Shown piece by piece: positions 53,879 to 64,000 of a stretch of 64,000 nt of DNA (within the stretch, counting starts at the first letter, position 1; each line of letters starts with the position of its first letter). The stretch covers positions 124,001 through 188,000 of the forward strand of contig JALJCO010003053.1 in NCBI GenBank assembly GCA_023101725.1, in the 5' to 3' direction. Both the position numbers and the translations under genes were made by a program. The notes under the pieces were generated by a model. That model searched no databases, was not told where the DNA came from, and saw nothing but the letters and a program-made list of their open reading frames with translations. This DNA comes from Atherinomorus stipes (Eukaryota > Chordata > Actinopteri > Atheriniformes > Atherinidae).

Positions 53879-56800
53879 ATGGCGACCAGATGGGGAATCT
53901 GCAGCGCTGGGAAGATCAGTCACGACTTCACTGTGGCTCTGAAAAGTCTTCCTGCTGAACACCATCAGGTATTTCTGTTTCCAGCAGCTCAGACACACAT
54001 TCAGTTTTTCTCGTGAAGGCAAGCCCTCTTCCCGGGACCATTCAAACTTCTTCCTTACGGATTGTCGGTATTTTCTTCTGCTGATGATCATAAAGGTTTT
54101 GAACATTTAGACGAATATGTTGTTAAGATGTACCTTTTGTCCTTCATGAAATAAAAGACTGAGTTACCTACACTTTGTCAACACAAGGCAAGGGTCAACA
54201 ATTACCGTAAGTTACAGACTAAATGAGAGTTCTGATATTCTCCATGACCTAATGTTAACAAACAAACTAACCCTATCTTAATTTAATCTTTTTGAATGAA
54301 AGAAAACAATAAAAAATACACATTTGTACTTTTGATTAAATTAAATGAATAACAAGAGTAGGTTGAGTTATTTAAAGTAATGAAGAAAGTTTCCATTTAG
54401 CTGGATGGACAATTATTTGAAGACCATGAATACAACAGTGTCTGAAATCTGACAATCGTGAGCCCCTAGGTATGGACGGGGAAGGACCCCTCTATTTCAG
54501 CTGTGACTGTATTTACAGGTTGTGGCTGTTGCCGCTCGCAAGTTGGAGGATGCTCAGGAGTTTTCCAAAAAGCACAGCATCTCCCAAGCATACGGTAGCT
54601 ACGAGGAGTTGGCCAGAGACCCAGGCATAGGTCAGTGTCTGCCAGAGGTTGTGTGTTGATTTGTTTACCTTTAATTGTCACCATTTAGTGCACCTTAGGC
54701 AAGGGGTTTACTACTGTTCTCAGGCATTAAATTTGACATCTTATTATCATCTTATCCACAGTTTTTGCCAACTAGAGTATTGTTCAGTCATTTGGTCATC
54801 TGCAATGCAGAAAGAGCTTCACAAACTTCAGGTGGCCCAGAATAGAGCTGCTAAGTCCTTCAGTGCTACTTTAAGACCAGTGTTGGTCTAATGCATGCAC
54901 GCCTCTCACGGCTTCATTTGGAATGTATTACTATCAAAACAGCCTTCATTTTTTGTTGAAAAGCTAAGAGTTGTTGAAAATGTTCACAGATACCCGAAAC
55001 TTAGTGGTGATATAATACTTCCTCATCCTAGGATCAATTACTTCAAGTCCATAGCCATATTTTTTGGGAATAAGTTCCCAGGCTCCACACATTCAAATTA
55101 AAGTTAAGTACAAATTGAAAAAATTTCTAACATCGTAATTATTAGAGATGACCACGTTCTCAAAATGAGATCAGTTCTATAATAATCCTTGTTTCTACTT
55201 TGTTTTTGCATTTAAAAGTGTAATTTTATCACTGAATGCTTTTAGCATATCATGTAGCATGTTAAATTTGAAAGCTCATGACAGAACAATTAGAAAAATA
55301 CTGAGTATGCATGGTTTGTTTGGAAGAGGTCCAGTAAAATTGTCTCTTCCCTTTAAAAACATGGCAGTATGGCTTAAGTTTGCAAAGTTGTTTCCAAACA
55401 AACACAAGACTTGTGAAGCTATTTCTTTTGGACAGATATTTGGTCATGATATACAGCACCACATTTAGCCGAAACCAAACACATTATATCAACACCAACA
55501 CTTCATGCCAACAGTCAAACATGGTTGCGGAGGGGTGATGATTTGGGCTTGTTTGGCAGTCACTGGTCATTTTGCAGTAATTGAGCTGACCACGAACTCC
55601 TCTGGATACCAAAATATTCTTTTATATTTTCTTATTTATTTGTTTATTTATTTTTTATTTTTTAGCTTGTCATGTCCAGGTTCATAGCAAGTATAATGAT
55701 GATCTGGCTGCTTTGTTTGTTGAACAGATTTGCTTTGCCAAGGGGAGCTTTATGAAAATAAGCCAAGGCAGAAGTAGTTATTAGTACAAAATACCTAAAT
55801 ATTCCAATATGAGGGCAGTCTGTCTGGCAGCTAAAACTATAGGTAATGATGTCATATTGGAAATAATTTCTTTGAATTACTAGTGGTCTTTACCTCATTT
55901 TAATACCTGGTAAGGATGATTTATTATAGTTTCATGATTAATTGAAGCTTGAAACCAGAAGAAAATGTGAACCCTTTTTTATGGCTCTATATTTTCACAG
56001 ACTGATTGATTACCCCCTCCTCCAATATTCTCTCTGGTCTTTGCCTTCATGTGTGTGCAGATGTGGTGTATGTTGGGGTTATCAACCCGTATCATCTGAA
56101 GGCCTGTCTGCTCTTTACAAATGCTAAGAAGAACGTGCTGTGTGAGAAGCCGCTGGCCATGAACACCAAGGAGGTGAAAGAGATCCTGGACTCTGCGAAG
56201 AGGAATGACGTCTTCCTCATGGAGGTGAACATGCAGCTGACCTGAGAAGAAAGAGGATTTCTCTTCATTGGCTGTACTTCCTCTGTTCACTTGAAACATC
56301 AGTCTAGGTTTAATTGATTAAGTATAGCACAAACGTTACACACTGAAAAACCCAAAGAATATGTCATTATTTTATATTTCATGAAGTGTGCGTGAGAACT
56401 ATTTTATCACCAGACTAATACATATTGTACCTTTACAAGCAGCAGTAAATACATAAATAATCTGATAAACTTTCAAATCTAAGAGAATTAAGCTTATTTT
56501 GAGCTGACTCGGTGTAATTCACACAAAATCAGACAACTAAACTATTACTTAAATTATCAAGATTACTCGTACTTAAGATACTTTCCATGTTTTCAAAGAT
56601 CAGTTTTGGAAAATATTTTAATTTATTGACTGCTAACTTATAATATGCAAATTTATTGTGGTCAAGGGTTAAAAATTGCAGTATAGGCCGTTGAGGTTTT
56701 TCCGACCTTACTGGAATTTATTTAACATTACAGTACATTTGGATGGAAAACAAAGGAAAACCTTGTGGAGATTAAATACTGGCATATTGAATGACCCTAC

Positions 56801-59800
56801 TTTTGTAAAAGAAATGACTGCAGGTTTTAATCTGTTTCTGCAGGGCAACAATAATGGAGAGACAAACCCCAATATCGTATGGGATGCAGCCAAAGCTGTC
56901 TTATGGGGGAAAATAATTGCTAGGCAAAAAGAAAAAGGCACAAGACTTGCTACAATTGCAGGATACATTAAATAATCACATTCATTCATTCAATAAAACA
57001 GAGTGTAATAATAAAGATAATAAGACATTTTATTTGAAAGCGCCCTCTCAAAACACCCATGGACACTGTACAGGCAGATAAAACATTAAAAACAGGAAGC
57101 TAAAACAGTAAAAACACAAGCATTAGAGGTAACACAAAAAACTAAACAACAGGAAGTAAAACAGGGAAAAAACAAAATGGGAGTGATGCATATGGAATAA
57201 GACTGCTGAACAGGAAGGTTTTGAGTCTGGATTTGAAAAGAGGGAAGGAGTCCAGAAAACAGGGATCAGGAGGGAGGGAATTCCAGAGATGGGGGGCAGA
57301 GCGACTAAATGTCCGGTTCCCCATTGAGACAAGACGGGCCGGGGGAACGGAGAGCTGGAAGGTGTGGGAGGATGGTAGGGAGCGGGTAGGGGTGTTAACA
57401 TGAAGGAGATCAGAGATGTAAGATGGAGCCATCCATGTTGTGGAGGGCCTTGAAAGTAGTGAGGAGGAGTTTGAAGATGATTCTTTGTTTGATGGGGAGC
57501 CAGTGGAGTTGTTGCAGGATGGGAGTGATATGATGAGAAATGGGGGTCCGTGTAATCAGGGGTGCTGCAGTTTCTGGAGGGACTTACAGTATTTGGGAGG
57601 CTGAAAAGAAGTGAATTACAGTAGTCAGTGCGAGAGGTGATGAGACTGTGAACAAGGATGGCGGTAGTTTGGGGAGTGAGAGAGGGACGGAGACGAGAGA
57701 TGTTACGCAGGTGGAAGTAGGCGGACCGGGTGATGCTGTTAATGTGAGACTGGGAGGAGAGTGTGCTGTCGAGAACGATGCCCAGACTCTTAACCTGAGG
57801 GGAGGGGAGGACAGTTGAGTCATCGAGGGTAATGGAGAAGTTATTGGCTTTGGAAAGAGTGTGAGGTGTGCCTACTAGGAGGACTTCGGTTTTAGAGCTG
57901 TTCAGTTTGAGGAAGTTGGATGAAAACCAAGAATGGATTTCTTGGAGACAGAGGGTGAGGGAGGTTGGTGGGAGTGAGGCAGATGGTTGAGTAGAGAGGT
58001 AGAGCTGGGTGTCTCCAAGGCCAGTAAGCGTTTGGAATTTGGACTATGAATCCTACACAACCATTTTAGTACAGAGAATGAATGCTGTAATGCCGTCATT
58101 TATTGACAAAGACCAGAGTTGTTTCTTTAAAAATAGACAAACGCACAGTAATATTCGGCGAGCCCTTTATGTCTTTGAACAGATTGATAAAGGAAGATCA
58201 ATTATCCTTCAAACACATTTATAGATTCATCTGGCAAAACAAAAGACCAAGAGTAAAGTTCTCTACCCTGCAGTCACCGAAGGAGAGAGGGGGCATGGCC
58301 CTACCTTCTTTGAGAGGTTTTTGCAGAGTTGCTCATTTGAGACCTTTGGTTTGTTGGTGCAACTCATCTACATAGATAGAAGTCTTTACTATAGATGGCC
58401 AGCTCAGGACCCGGATTTCTTTTTACCGTCATTTCAGAATATCAGATTCAAATACTGGGCATCACATGGTCTTACTGCAGTGTATACAGGTATTGAAAAA
58501 ATCTAAACCTATGGCCTTTGACATGCTAGGTAAGAGTTATGGGCTGGAGAAACAAGATTTAAAAAAAAAAAAATTTGCTGCTTTGCAATTATATTTGGAA
58601 AAGAATAAACAATTGCACCTCTGGAGATTTTTCAATTGTTAAAATTTCCATTGATGCATATACTGTAACTCTGGGAGTAACAAAGCCCTTGTAAGCAGTT
58701 GTATCAATGTCTGATCAATCTGAAAAGGGATTCAGCAAACTATATTAAACAAAAATGAGAAAGGAAATGGATATTGTGATTTCAGAGGATATGTGGACTA
58801 GCATCTGGAGAACACAGCTGACATAAACCAATTCTAACAGCTGGCGGGACTTTAGATGGAAGACCATCATCTGCTTCTTCATTACACTGAAACAAAAATC
58901 TATATTCAGCTACACATCTGCATCAGTGCTGGAGAAATTGTGGGGAAGTAAAGGCAGATCATGGAAACATATTTTGGACCTTCCCATCTATACAACTTTT
59001 CTGGATAGAAGTAAAGAAAATTATCCTAACCCACTCGCCCACATTAATGTTTTTGTGATAAACAATCTTATACAATCTCACAACAGACGATGCTTACTTC
59101 CTTAAAATTCTCCTGGTATCTGTTCAAAAGGCCATAACAAAATGCTGGTTATGCAAAGGCCCTTTCACCATGAGCCTCTTTATCTCCATAGTGGAAAATA
59201 TTAAGCAGATGGAGTGGATGACTTTCAGTGTACAGCTGCAGGTGGAACTGGGCCGGAGACGTTGGAAGAAATGGCGGGACCTTACTTTCAGTGACAGTGC
59301 ATAATAAACAATATGGAACTGATGAAAAGCTTTCAACAATCTCATATCTTTATGTATCTTTTTTTCCTTTTCTTTTTGCCATCCCCAGACCTCCATAATG
59401 TTATTGCTAATGTATATTGTTCAAAAAGCCATAAATGAAAAGTAAAAAATGTATTATTTATTGATTTATTTAATAACAGACCATCATACAATGTTACTAT
59501 GATTACAAATCCTGCTATTGTTCTTCTCCAGGCTGTCTGGTCCCGCTTCTTTCCCGTCTATGTGGAGATCAGACGGCTGCTGGCTCAGGGGGAGCTGGGC
59601 CAAGTGAAGTTGGTCAGATCAGACTTTGGCGTGCCACTGTTGGATGTCCCAAAGCTAGTGGAGAAGGAGCTGGGTGGAGGAGCATTACTAAGTATTGGCA
59701 TGTACTGCCTGCAGCTGGTGTTCATGGTGTACAACGGAGAGAAGCCAGAGAGCATCCAGGCCACCGGTGCTTGTCTAGAAACAGGTAATAAATTAACAGG

Positions 59801-61844
59801 GTGGTTAAGTTTTATTCATAAACTGGAAGTCTAAAAACTTGTTTCTGTGGTCTGATCACTCTCAGATTGAATTTTATGGTCTCAGTGCTGAGCGTCATGT
59901 CTGGAATAAAACCAGCATCATCCCAGTTCCATCCCAGCTGTGAAGCATGGTGGTGGAGCATAATGCTGTGGGATGTTAGCCTGACAGAAAGACATGTCAG
60001 AACTGAGGAAAAACTGAACTGAGTTAAAGGAACTACAGAATCTGCTCCAGAGCACTCAGAGCGGGCTGGAAACCCACTTTCTAACAGACAGATTCAGTCT
60101 GACTTTGTTTGTTGAAAGTCAACATACTGGCATTCATAAACAGCATATACGGTCATCCTCAAAATTATTCATAACCTCAAATGAAAGAAAAGGCTTAACT
60201 CACAATAGTAATTCAGATAACAAGAAACTAAATAAACTAATAATAAATTTAAAAAATTACAAAATTATAATTTAGTGAATTAAGGTATTGCTTTTGAATT
60301 GTTTGGAAATAATAATTAAGAAAAAGCAAATAAACAAAATAAACAAAGACACAGACACATTAGAGTATCTTTCCCATGAACAGTGGACCAAAATACCTGT
60401 CAACAGGTGTACAAGTCTTTGCAGTGATTACTCAACAGAATTTTAGCCTCGGAGCCCCATCGTGCTTGTTTACTTTTTTTATTTTTTGTCTGTTTGTTTT
60501 TTATATTTCTTTCAAACCACAATTCAAAATCAATGCCATGATGTTCATTGAGTTTTTATTTATTATTCATATTGGAGGGTATGAATAATTTTGAGGATGA
60601 CTGCATATGTCAGGTCCAACAGTAATGAAGACTAGTAGTTTTTTCCCCCTTTTTCATTCACAGTGCCATATAGTAAATCAGCAAAGCTGCTGTGATTACC
60701 CATACACCTCCTTGCCATATATAATATATATATATATTAATGCCTCACAGACATAGCCTTCTTTAAACTGGAAGGAAGTGATAAAGTTTTTGCCCCCACT
60801 TTACAACTTCAAGCATACTGTATCTGCAATGTGTAAAATGAAAAGGCTACATCTGTTAGGTCTGTCTCTTCATTGCATTAAAGTTAAAACCTTAAACTTG
60901 GACAAGTTTCCATATTTCAGTATTTCTCCTCAGTTTACTGAATTTAGATATCTTTGTTTTTTACCAATTAATCTAAAGCTTTGTTTAAACCATTCTTATA
61001 AAACCCAAAAGACTTCAAACTTTTCCAACCTCTACAGGGACAAAATTAATGAAAAAAACAAACAACAACAACAACAAAAAAAAAACATTTGAAAGTTGAA
61101 GCCATCAGCTATGAGTTTGTCCACATCTGTATCAGTATACTTAAGGAATGTTAATAGTTTCTCTCCAGACTTATTAGTAAAACAGCATGTGTCCCTCTGA
61201 TCTGGATTCGTGTGATTAAATCAAATCTGCATCATGTTATTCATCATTGTAGGAGTGGATGAAACTGGTGCTGTAATCCTCAAGTTCTCCAGGAACAGAA
61301 TGGCACTTATTAGTTTCTCTTCAAGTATGGAGCTGCCCAACGATGCTGTCATTGTGGGAACGAAGGGAACCATCAGGGTAAGTCAGAGAAACAAACGTCC
61401 CAGCACAAAAATCCAAATGACATACAGTCATGTTGTTACTATGGATAAAAAAACTTCTTTATATGTTTTATTTGTTTGCTTTAGCTCCCTAGCCATATGT
61501 GGTGTCCCACATCATTTGTGGTGAATGGGAAGGAGAGCCAGTACCCACTACCAGAACCGTATTTGCCTCTTAACTTCATTAACAGCACGGGAATGCGTTA
61601 TGAAGCAGAGGAGGTCCGACAGTGTTTACTCAAAGGTGTATTGGAAACACATGATAATCTTAGTGCATCAGAGATGGTCCCTTCACTGTTACTGTAAAGT
61701 GTTAACACACTCATCAGTGTGATTTTCCTTGCAGGGCTAAAGCAGAGTGCAGTGATGTCCCACGCTGACTCTGTTCTGCTGGCTGAGGTGGAGGATGAGA
61801 TCCGCAGACAGATGGGGGTGGTGTACAGCCAGGACTGCCTGTAA
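53879..61844 (+). CDS. dhdh: dhdh copy 3: DHDH paralogue with altered active-site residues
   Basis: Coding exons: 53879-53968, 54519-54630, 56061-56224, 59532-59784, 61253-61377, 61485-61635, 61735-61844. They total 1005 nt, or 334 residues, with an open frame and GT-AG introns. His79, Lys97 (CEKP), Trp125 and Tyr180 are present. The conserved ALLDIGxYC block reads ALLSIGMYC, so Asp176 is Ser. The preceding IHVPR block reads LDVPK, so His160 is Asp and Arg163 is Lys. Residue 41 is Asp, as in copy 2. The intact frame argues against a pseudogene and for relaxed or changed function. Introns 2, 3 and 4 are swollen (1.4, 3.3 and 1.5 kb) by LINE and Tc1 debris, against 0.25, 0.29 and 0.83 kb in copy 2. 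Confidence 0.93.
54725..55170 (+). pseudogene. LINE reverse-transcriptase C-terminal fragment in dhdh copy 3 intron 2
   Basis: Encodes [20 protein letters not shown] and then [15 protein letters not shown], the typical end of a Jockey/CR1-type LINE polymerase. It continues with decayed pieces such as [12 protein letters not shown] and LPHPRIN-like sequence broken by stops. The YADD motif and everything upstream are absent. Confidence 0.7.
55259..55625 (+). pseudogene. Degenerate Tc1-like transposase fragment in dhdh copy 3 intron 2
   Basis: The first part encodes [18 protein letters not shown] and [11 protein letters not shown], like the linker before the catalytic domain of Tc1 transposases. 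The second encodes [20 protein letters not shown] and YQNIL, matching the family's VKHGGGSVMVWGCF and YQKIL blocks. The catalytic Asp and Glu motifs are absent and the frame is broken. It lies directly downstream of the LINE fragment. Confidence 0.75.
56655..59420 (+). mobile_element. L1/Tx1-like LINE ORF2 remnant, split by another LINE
   Basis: It lies in intron 3 of dhdh copy 3. The first part (56676-56975) encodes [20 protein letters not shown] and [14 protein letters not shown], the endonuclease-RT linker of L1-type ORF2. The second part from about 58021 encodes [20 protein letters not shown] (RT fingers) and [20 protein letters not shown], then GGMALPSLR, the conserved L1 C-terminal region. 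Decayed C-terminal pieces follow, such as [14 protein letters not shown] at about 59200. A chunk of the RT domain, including the catalytic FADD/YADD box, is missing, and many stops occur. Confidence 0.8.
56980..58020 (-). mobile_element. 5'-truncated L2/CR1-like LINE inserted in the L1 remnant (minus strand)
   Basis: Minus-strand frames encode [31 protein letters not shown] and [20 protein letters not shown], then [21 protein letters not shown] and [12 protein letters not shown]. This is the second half of an L2-like reverse transcriptase and its tail. The element starts abruptly at the YADD box (about 58020), a usual 5' truncation. Its 3' end is at about 56980 next to an (ATTC)n tract. A few frameshifts separate the pieces. 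Confidence 0.8.
59905..60120 (+). repeat. Tc1-like transposase debris in dhdh copy 3 intron 4
   Basis: The segments 'gtgaagcatggtggtggagc' and 'ctgctccagagcactcagag' match the VKHGGGS and ENLLQSAQ regions of Tc1-like transposase genes common in fish. The frame is destroyed. The match is from memory of the family and is weaker than the other Tc1 calls. Confidence 0.45.
60150..60603. mobile_element. 454-bp Tc1-type MITE in dhdh copy 3 intron 4
   Basis: The left end cggtcatcctcaaaattatt and right end aataattttgaggatgactg form an inverted repeat of about 28 bp. TA precedes the left end; the right neighbour is CA, possibly a mutated TA. A related sequence is at 40125-40620 and a left-end fragment at 62775-62955. 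Confidence 0.75.
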
Positions 61845-62132
61845 CAGTTTGATACGACACACGCTATCATGAAGTACCTATTTATCATAGGTTTATCATA
61901 CTATAGAGTAAGAAATGTCTTTTTTTTGGGGGGGGGGTTGATCTGGTGCTGAAGCTTATGTGTTGTCTTCTTAAAGATCCTTGACAGAACTTTGTGCAAC
62001 ATGCTTTGAATTGCCTTTAATCTACAATATGAAATATCACTTTGTGTATTTTCAACATATATAGAATAATCCTTTTGCATACAGCCGTGTAAGCACTGAT
62101 CATCATGAGCTCACTGGATGCCTTTTGTAACT

Positions 62133-62138
62133 AATAAA
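62133..62138 (+). terminator. Polyadenylation signal, dhdh copy 3
   Basis: AATAAA in 'gtaactaataaacactgaag', 289 bp after the stop codon of copy 3. A second AATAAA follows at 62231-62236. Confidence 0.6.
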
Positions 62139-62774
62139 CACTGAAGGTTTGATCATTTATAAAACAAGATTTCTGTCAAGTTGTCTAAAGCATCAAATTT
62201 GTTTAACTTTCCAAATGAATCTTTCACTTGAATAAAGTTACTGTAGTACCATTTCAACTTATATTTAAGTTGAAACCTTTGCAAGGAATGTTCAGATAGG
62301 TGCTCATCTCTTATTGGTGAAAATCAAGTCTTTTGCCTGCTGCACCAACCAAACATCATACCCCTTCACAGAAACTTTGATCATACAATCAGAAGCATGT
62401 TGGACTGATGAGGACGGTTACAGCGGGTCACCAACACAGAAGACAAAGAAGATGCTTCTAGCCATCAGTCACTTTAAATGACAGCTTTATCTCATCATCA
62501 TTCTCCTAAGACGTACCTGAAAAGTGCTCAGTCTAGTGTGATGTTGAATCTAGTAATATTTGGAGCGCAACATCAACATTCACTGAAAAAGTAGGATTTT
62601 TCGATTGAAGTGAACCTTGTAAACACGTTGCCTGCACCTTTGTAAAATGCTTACGCACCAATTAAAATTTATTTTATGATTATATTCAGACTACCTATAT
62701 TTTTAAGGAAATACTGTACATTCATTCTGCACCCCTCCAAACACCCAGTGGAGGCATAAATATACACACACACA

Positions 62775-62955
62775 CAGTCGTCCTCAAAATTATTCATACC
62801 CTCAAATTAAGGAAGGAAAAAAAAAATCAGCTGACAATGAAATATGATGAAATTGACAAAAGTAATTATATAATGACATTGATTTTGAATTGTGGTTACA
62901 AAGAAGTATTAAACACAAACACACAAAAAATAAAACAAGAAAACAGCATATAGTA
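62775..62955. repeat. Left-end fragment of the MITE family at 60150-60603
   Basis: Starts 'cagtcgtcctcaaaattatt' after a (CA)n tract and follows the family for about 180 bp (for example 'ttttgaattgtggtta'). It stops directly before the next MITE at 62960. Confidence 0.65.
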
Positions 62956-62959
62956 TATA

Positions 62960-63160
62960 CTCACAAAAAGTTAGGGATATTTGGCTTAGCCACCATTGTT
63001 GTTAGCTTTTCTTTCAATAAGTTGTTTGAGATGGAGGAATTGCCACATCATAATTCCAGTTAAATGTCCAACATTCATGATATAATATCAATAAGGTGTG
63101 AACATTCGACATTTTCCTTAAATTATAACAGAAAGTTGAATATCCCTAACTTTTTGTGTG
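62960..63160. mobile_element. 201-bp MITE with TA target duplication
   Basis: The ends ctcacaaaaagttagggata and its inverse (one mismatch in 20) are flanked by TA (62958-62959 and 63161-63162). It is followed by a (TA)n tract at about 63174-63210. It lies between dhdh copies 3 and 4. A fragment of the same family is in intron 4 of copy 2. Confidence 0.88.
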
Positions 63161-63171
63161 TATATGTATGT

Positions 63172-63213
<42 letters not shown>

Positions 63214-63364
63214 CCATATTCAACCAAGTATTTTTTTTCTTGACTTCTCTTTTTTTTTCACAAGATCATCATATATGTAGATTTCTGAAACGATGGCACA
63301 TCACGATAAACATGTACAAAGATAATTTTTATTAATTTCAAACGCAACACAGTTAAAAATGAGT

Positions 63365-63384
63365 GCTTTGGCACCACCTTGTGG
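63365..63384 (-). promoter_or_regulatory. CTCF-like motif upstream of dhdh copy 4
   Basis: The plus strand reads gctttggcaccaccttgtgg; the reverse complement contains ccacaaggtggtg. It ends 43 bp before the start codon, at nearly the same spacing as in copy 3. Confidence 0.4.
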
Positions 63385-63427
63385 TATAGAACAGTTACTG
63401 CCGCTTTCTGTCTGTCTGCTGTCCAAC

Positions 63428-63517
63428 ATGGCAACCAGGTGGGGAATCTGCAGCGCGGGGAAGATCAGTCATGACTTTGTTGTGGCTCTAAAGACTCTTC
63501 CTGCTGAAGACCATCAG
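63428..63517 (+). CDS. dhdh: dhdh copy 4, exon 1 only (3' partial, runs off the window)
   Basis: Thirty codons, [17 protein letters not shown] through to EDHQ, ending at a gtatca donor. Length and phase are identical to exon 1 of copies 1-3. It encodes the first strand and glycine loop of the Rossmann fold. Intron 1 still resembles that of copy 3 ('ttaccgtaatttacagacta' here against 'ttaccgtaagttacagacta'), so these are recent tandem duplicates. The remaining exons should lie beyond 64000, and whether the gene is intact cannot be judged. Confidence 0.88.
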
Positions 63518-64000
63518 GTATCATTAAATACTTTTTAATACTTGTTAATTAATATTTGTTTGCAACTGCTTGAGCACAAATCTACAGTTTTGTAAGACGT
63601 CTTCTCAGGACTTACTTAACAACTTCTTCCGCGTTGATGTGCTCTCGGTACTGATTATGTCACTCAAACATTTTACTGTCTCACTTGTTGAGATGCTGCC
63701 CGTGACGTTCAAAAATTAATCTATGCTGTTGGTTTTTGCAGCTCAGTCAACACTGGGGTCTACACTTTTACCGTAATTTACAGACTAAATGGGAATTTCT
63801 GAATGTAGCCCCTCCACGACAATGTTTATTTGTGAGCAGTTAGTTGTGGTAGCAATGAGATAATTAATTATACACTTGGTTACTTTCCTAGTGTGCTACA
63901 CTGTTAAACAGAAAATAAATTTTGTTTGTGTGTGAGTGATTGCATCGTCCGTGTGACACCAATATGAAAAAAACAAAGGTATAACTCCACTTCAGTGATG

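Overview
The window is nuclear DNA from a ray-finned (teleost-type) fish. It holds intron-split vertebrate genes with GT-AG introns, is AT-rich, and is scattered with fish-type Tc1/mariner, hAT-like and Harbinger-like DNA transposons, L2/CR1-like and L1/Tx1-like LINEs, tRNA-derived SINEs and long microsatellites. No prokaryotic, organellar or viral features were seen. Family names come from recognising protein and repeat motifs by eye; no database search was run.

Layout. (1) 1-3206: intron DNA of an hcn4-like gene, with two copies of one Harbinger-like MITE, one of them split by a second MITE. (2) 3207-9834: the last two coding exons of the HCN-type pacemaker channel gene (best match HCN4). 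The first encodes the end of the cyclic-nucleotide-binding domain; the second encodes a very long C-terminal tail with a Gly/Ser-rich repeat and a terminal SNL tripeptide. The intron between them carries a broken Tc1 transposon inserted in TA-rich sequence, a (GATA)n tract and a hAT-type MITE. (3) 9835 to about 38.7 kb: the hcn4 3'UTR and then a gene-poor intergenic region. It contains a 288-bp MITE, two more Tc1-type elements, a truncated L2-like LINE, a tRNA-derived SINE with perfect 16-bp target duplications, a GC-rich repeat, and one short coding-like stretch I could not identify (33771-33974). (4) 38.9 kb to the right edge: a tandem array of four same-strand genes for dimeric dihydrodiol dehydrogenase (DHDH; NADP-dependent trans-1,2-dihydrobenzene-1,2-diol / D-xylose dehydrogenase, GFO/IDH/MocA family). 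Copies 1-3 are complete, with seven coding exons in identical phases and 334 codons each. Copy 4 shows only exon 1 before the window ends.

The array is the most informative part. Copy 1 has a TATA-box-like promoter and keeps all the active-site residues known from the mammalian enzyme. Copies 2 and 3 carry Asp instead of Arg at residue 41, in the coenzyme-binding region. Copy 3 also has Ser instead of the conserved Asp176 and Asp instead of His160, although its frame is intact. Copies 2-4 share a CTCF-like motif 44-65 bp before their start codons that I do not see ahead of copy 1. Exon 3 of copies 2 and 3 shares a 113-bp identical tract that suggests gene conversion. The introns of copy 3 have collected many transposons, including an L1 split by an opposite-strand LINE.

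The hcn4 and dhdh genes are neighbours with no obvious functional link. I found no evidence of a wholly new molecular system; the strongest leads are the diverged DHDH paralogues, their shared promoter motif, and a MITE end that may supply a splice branch point.
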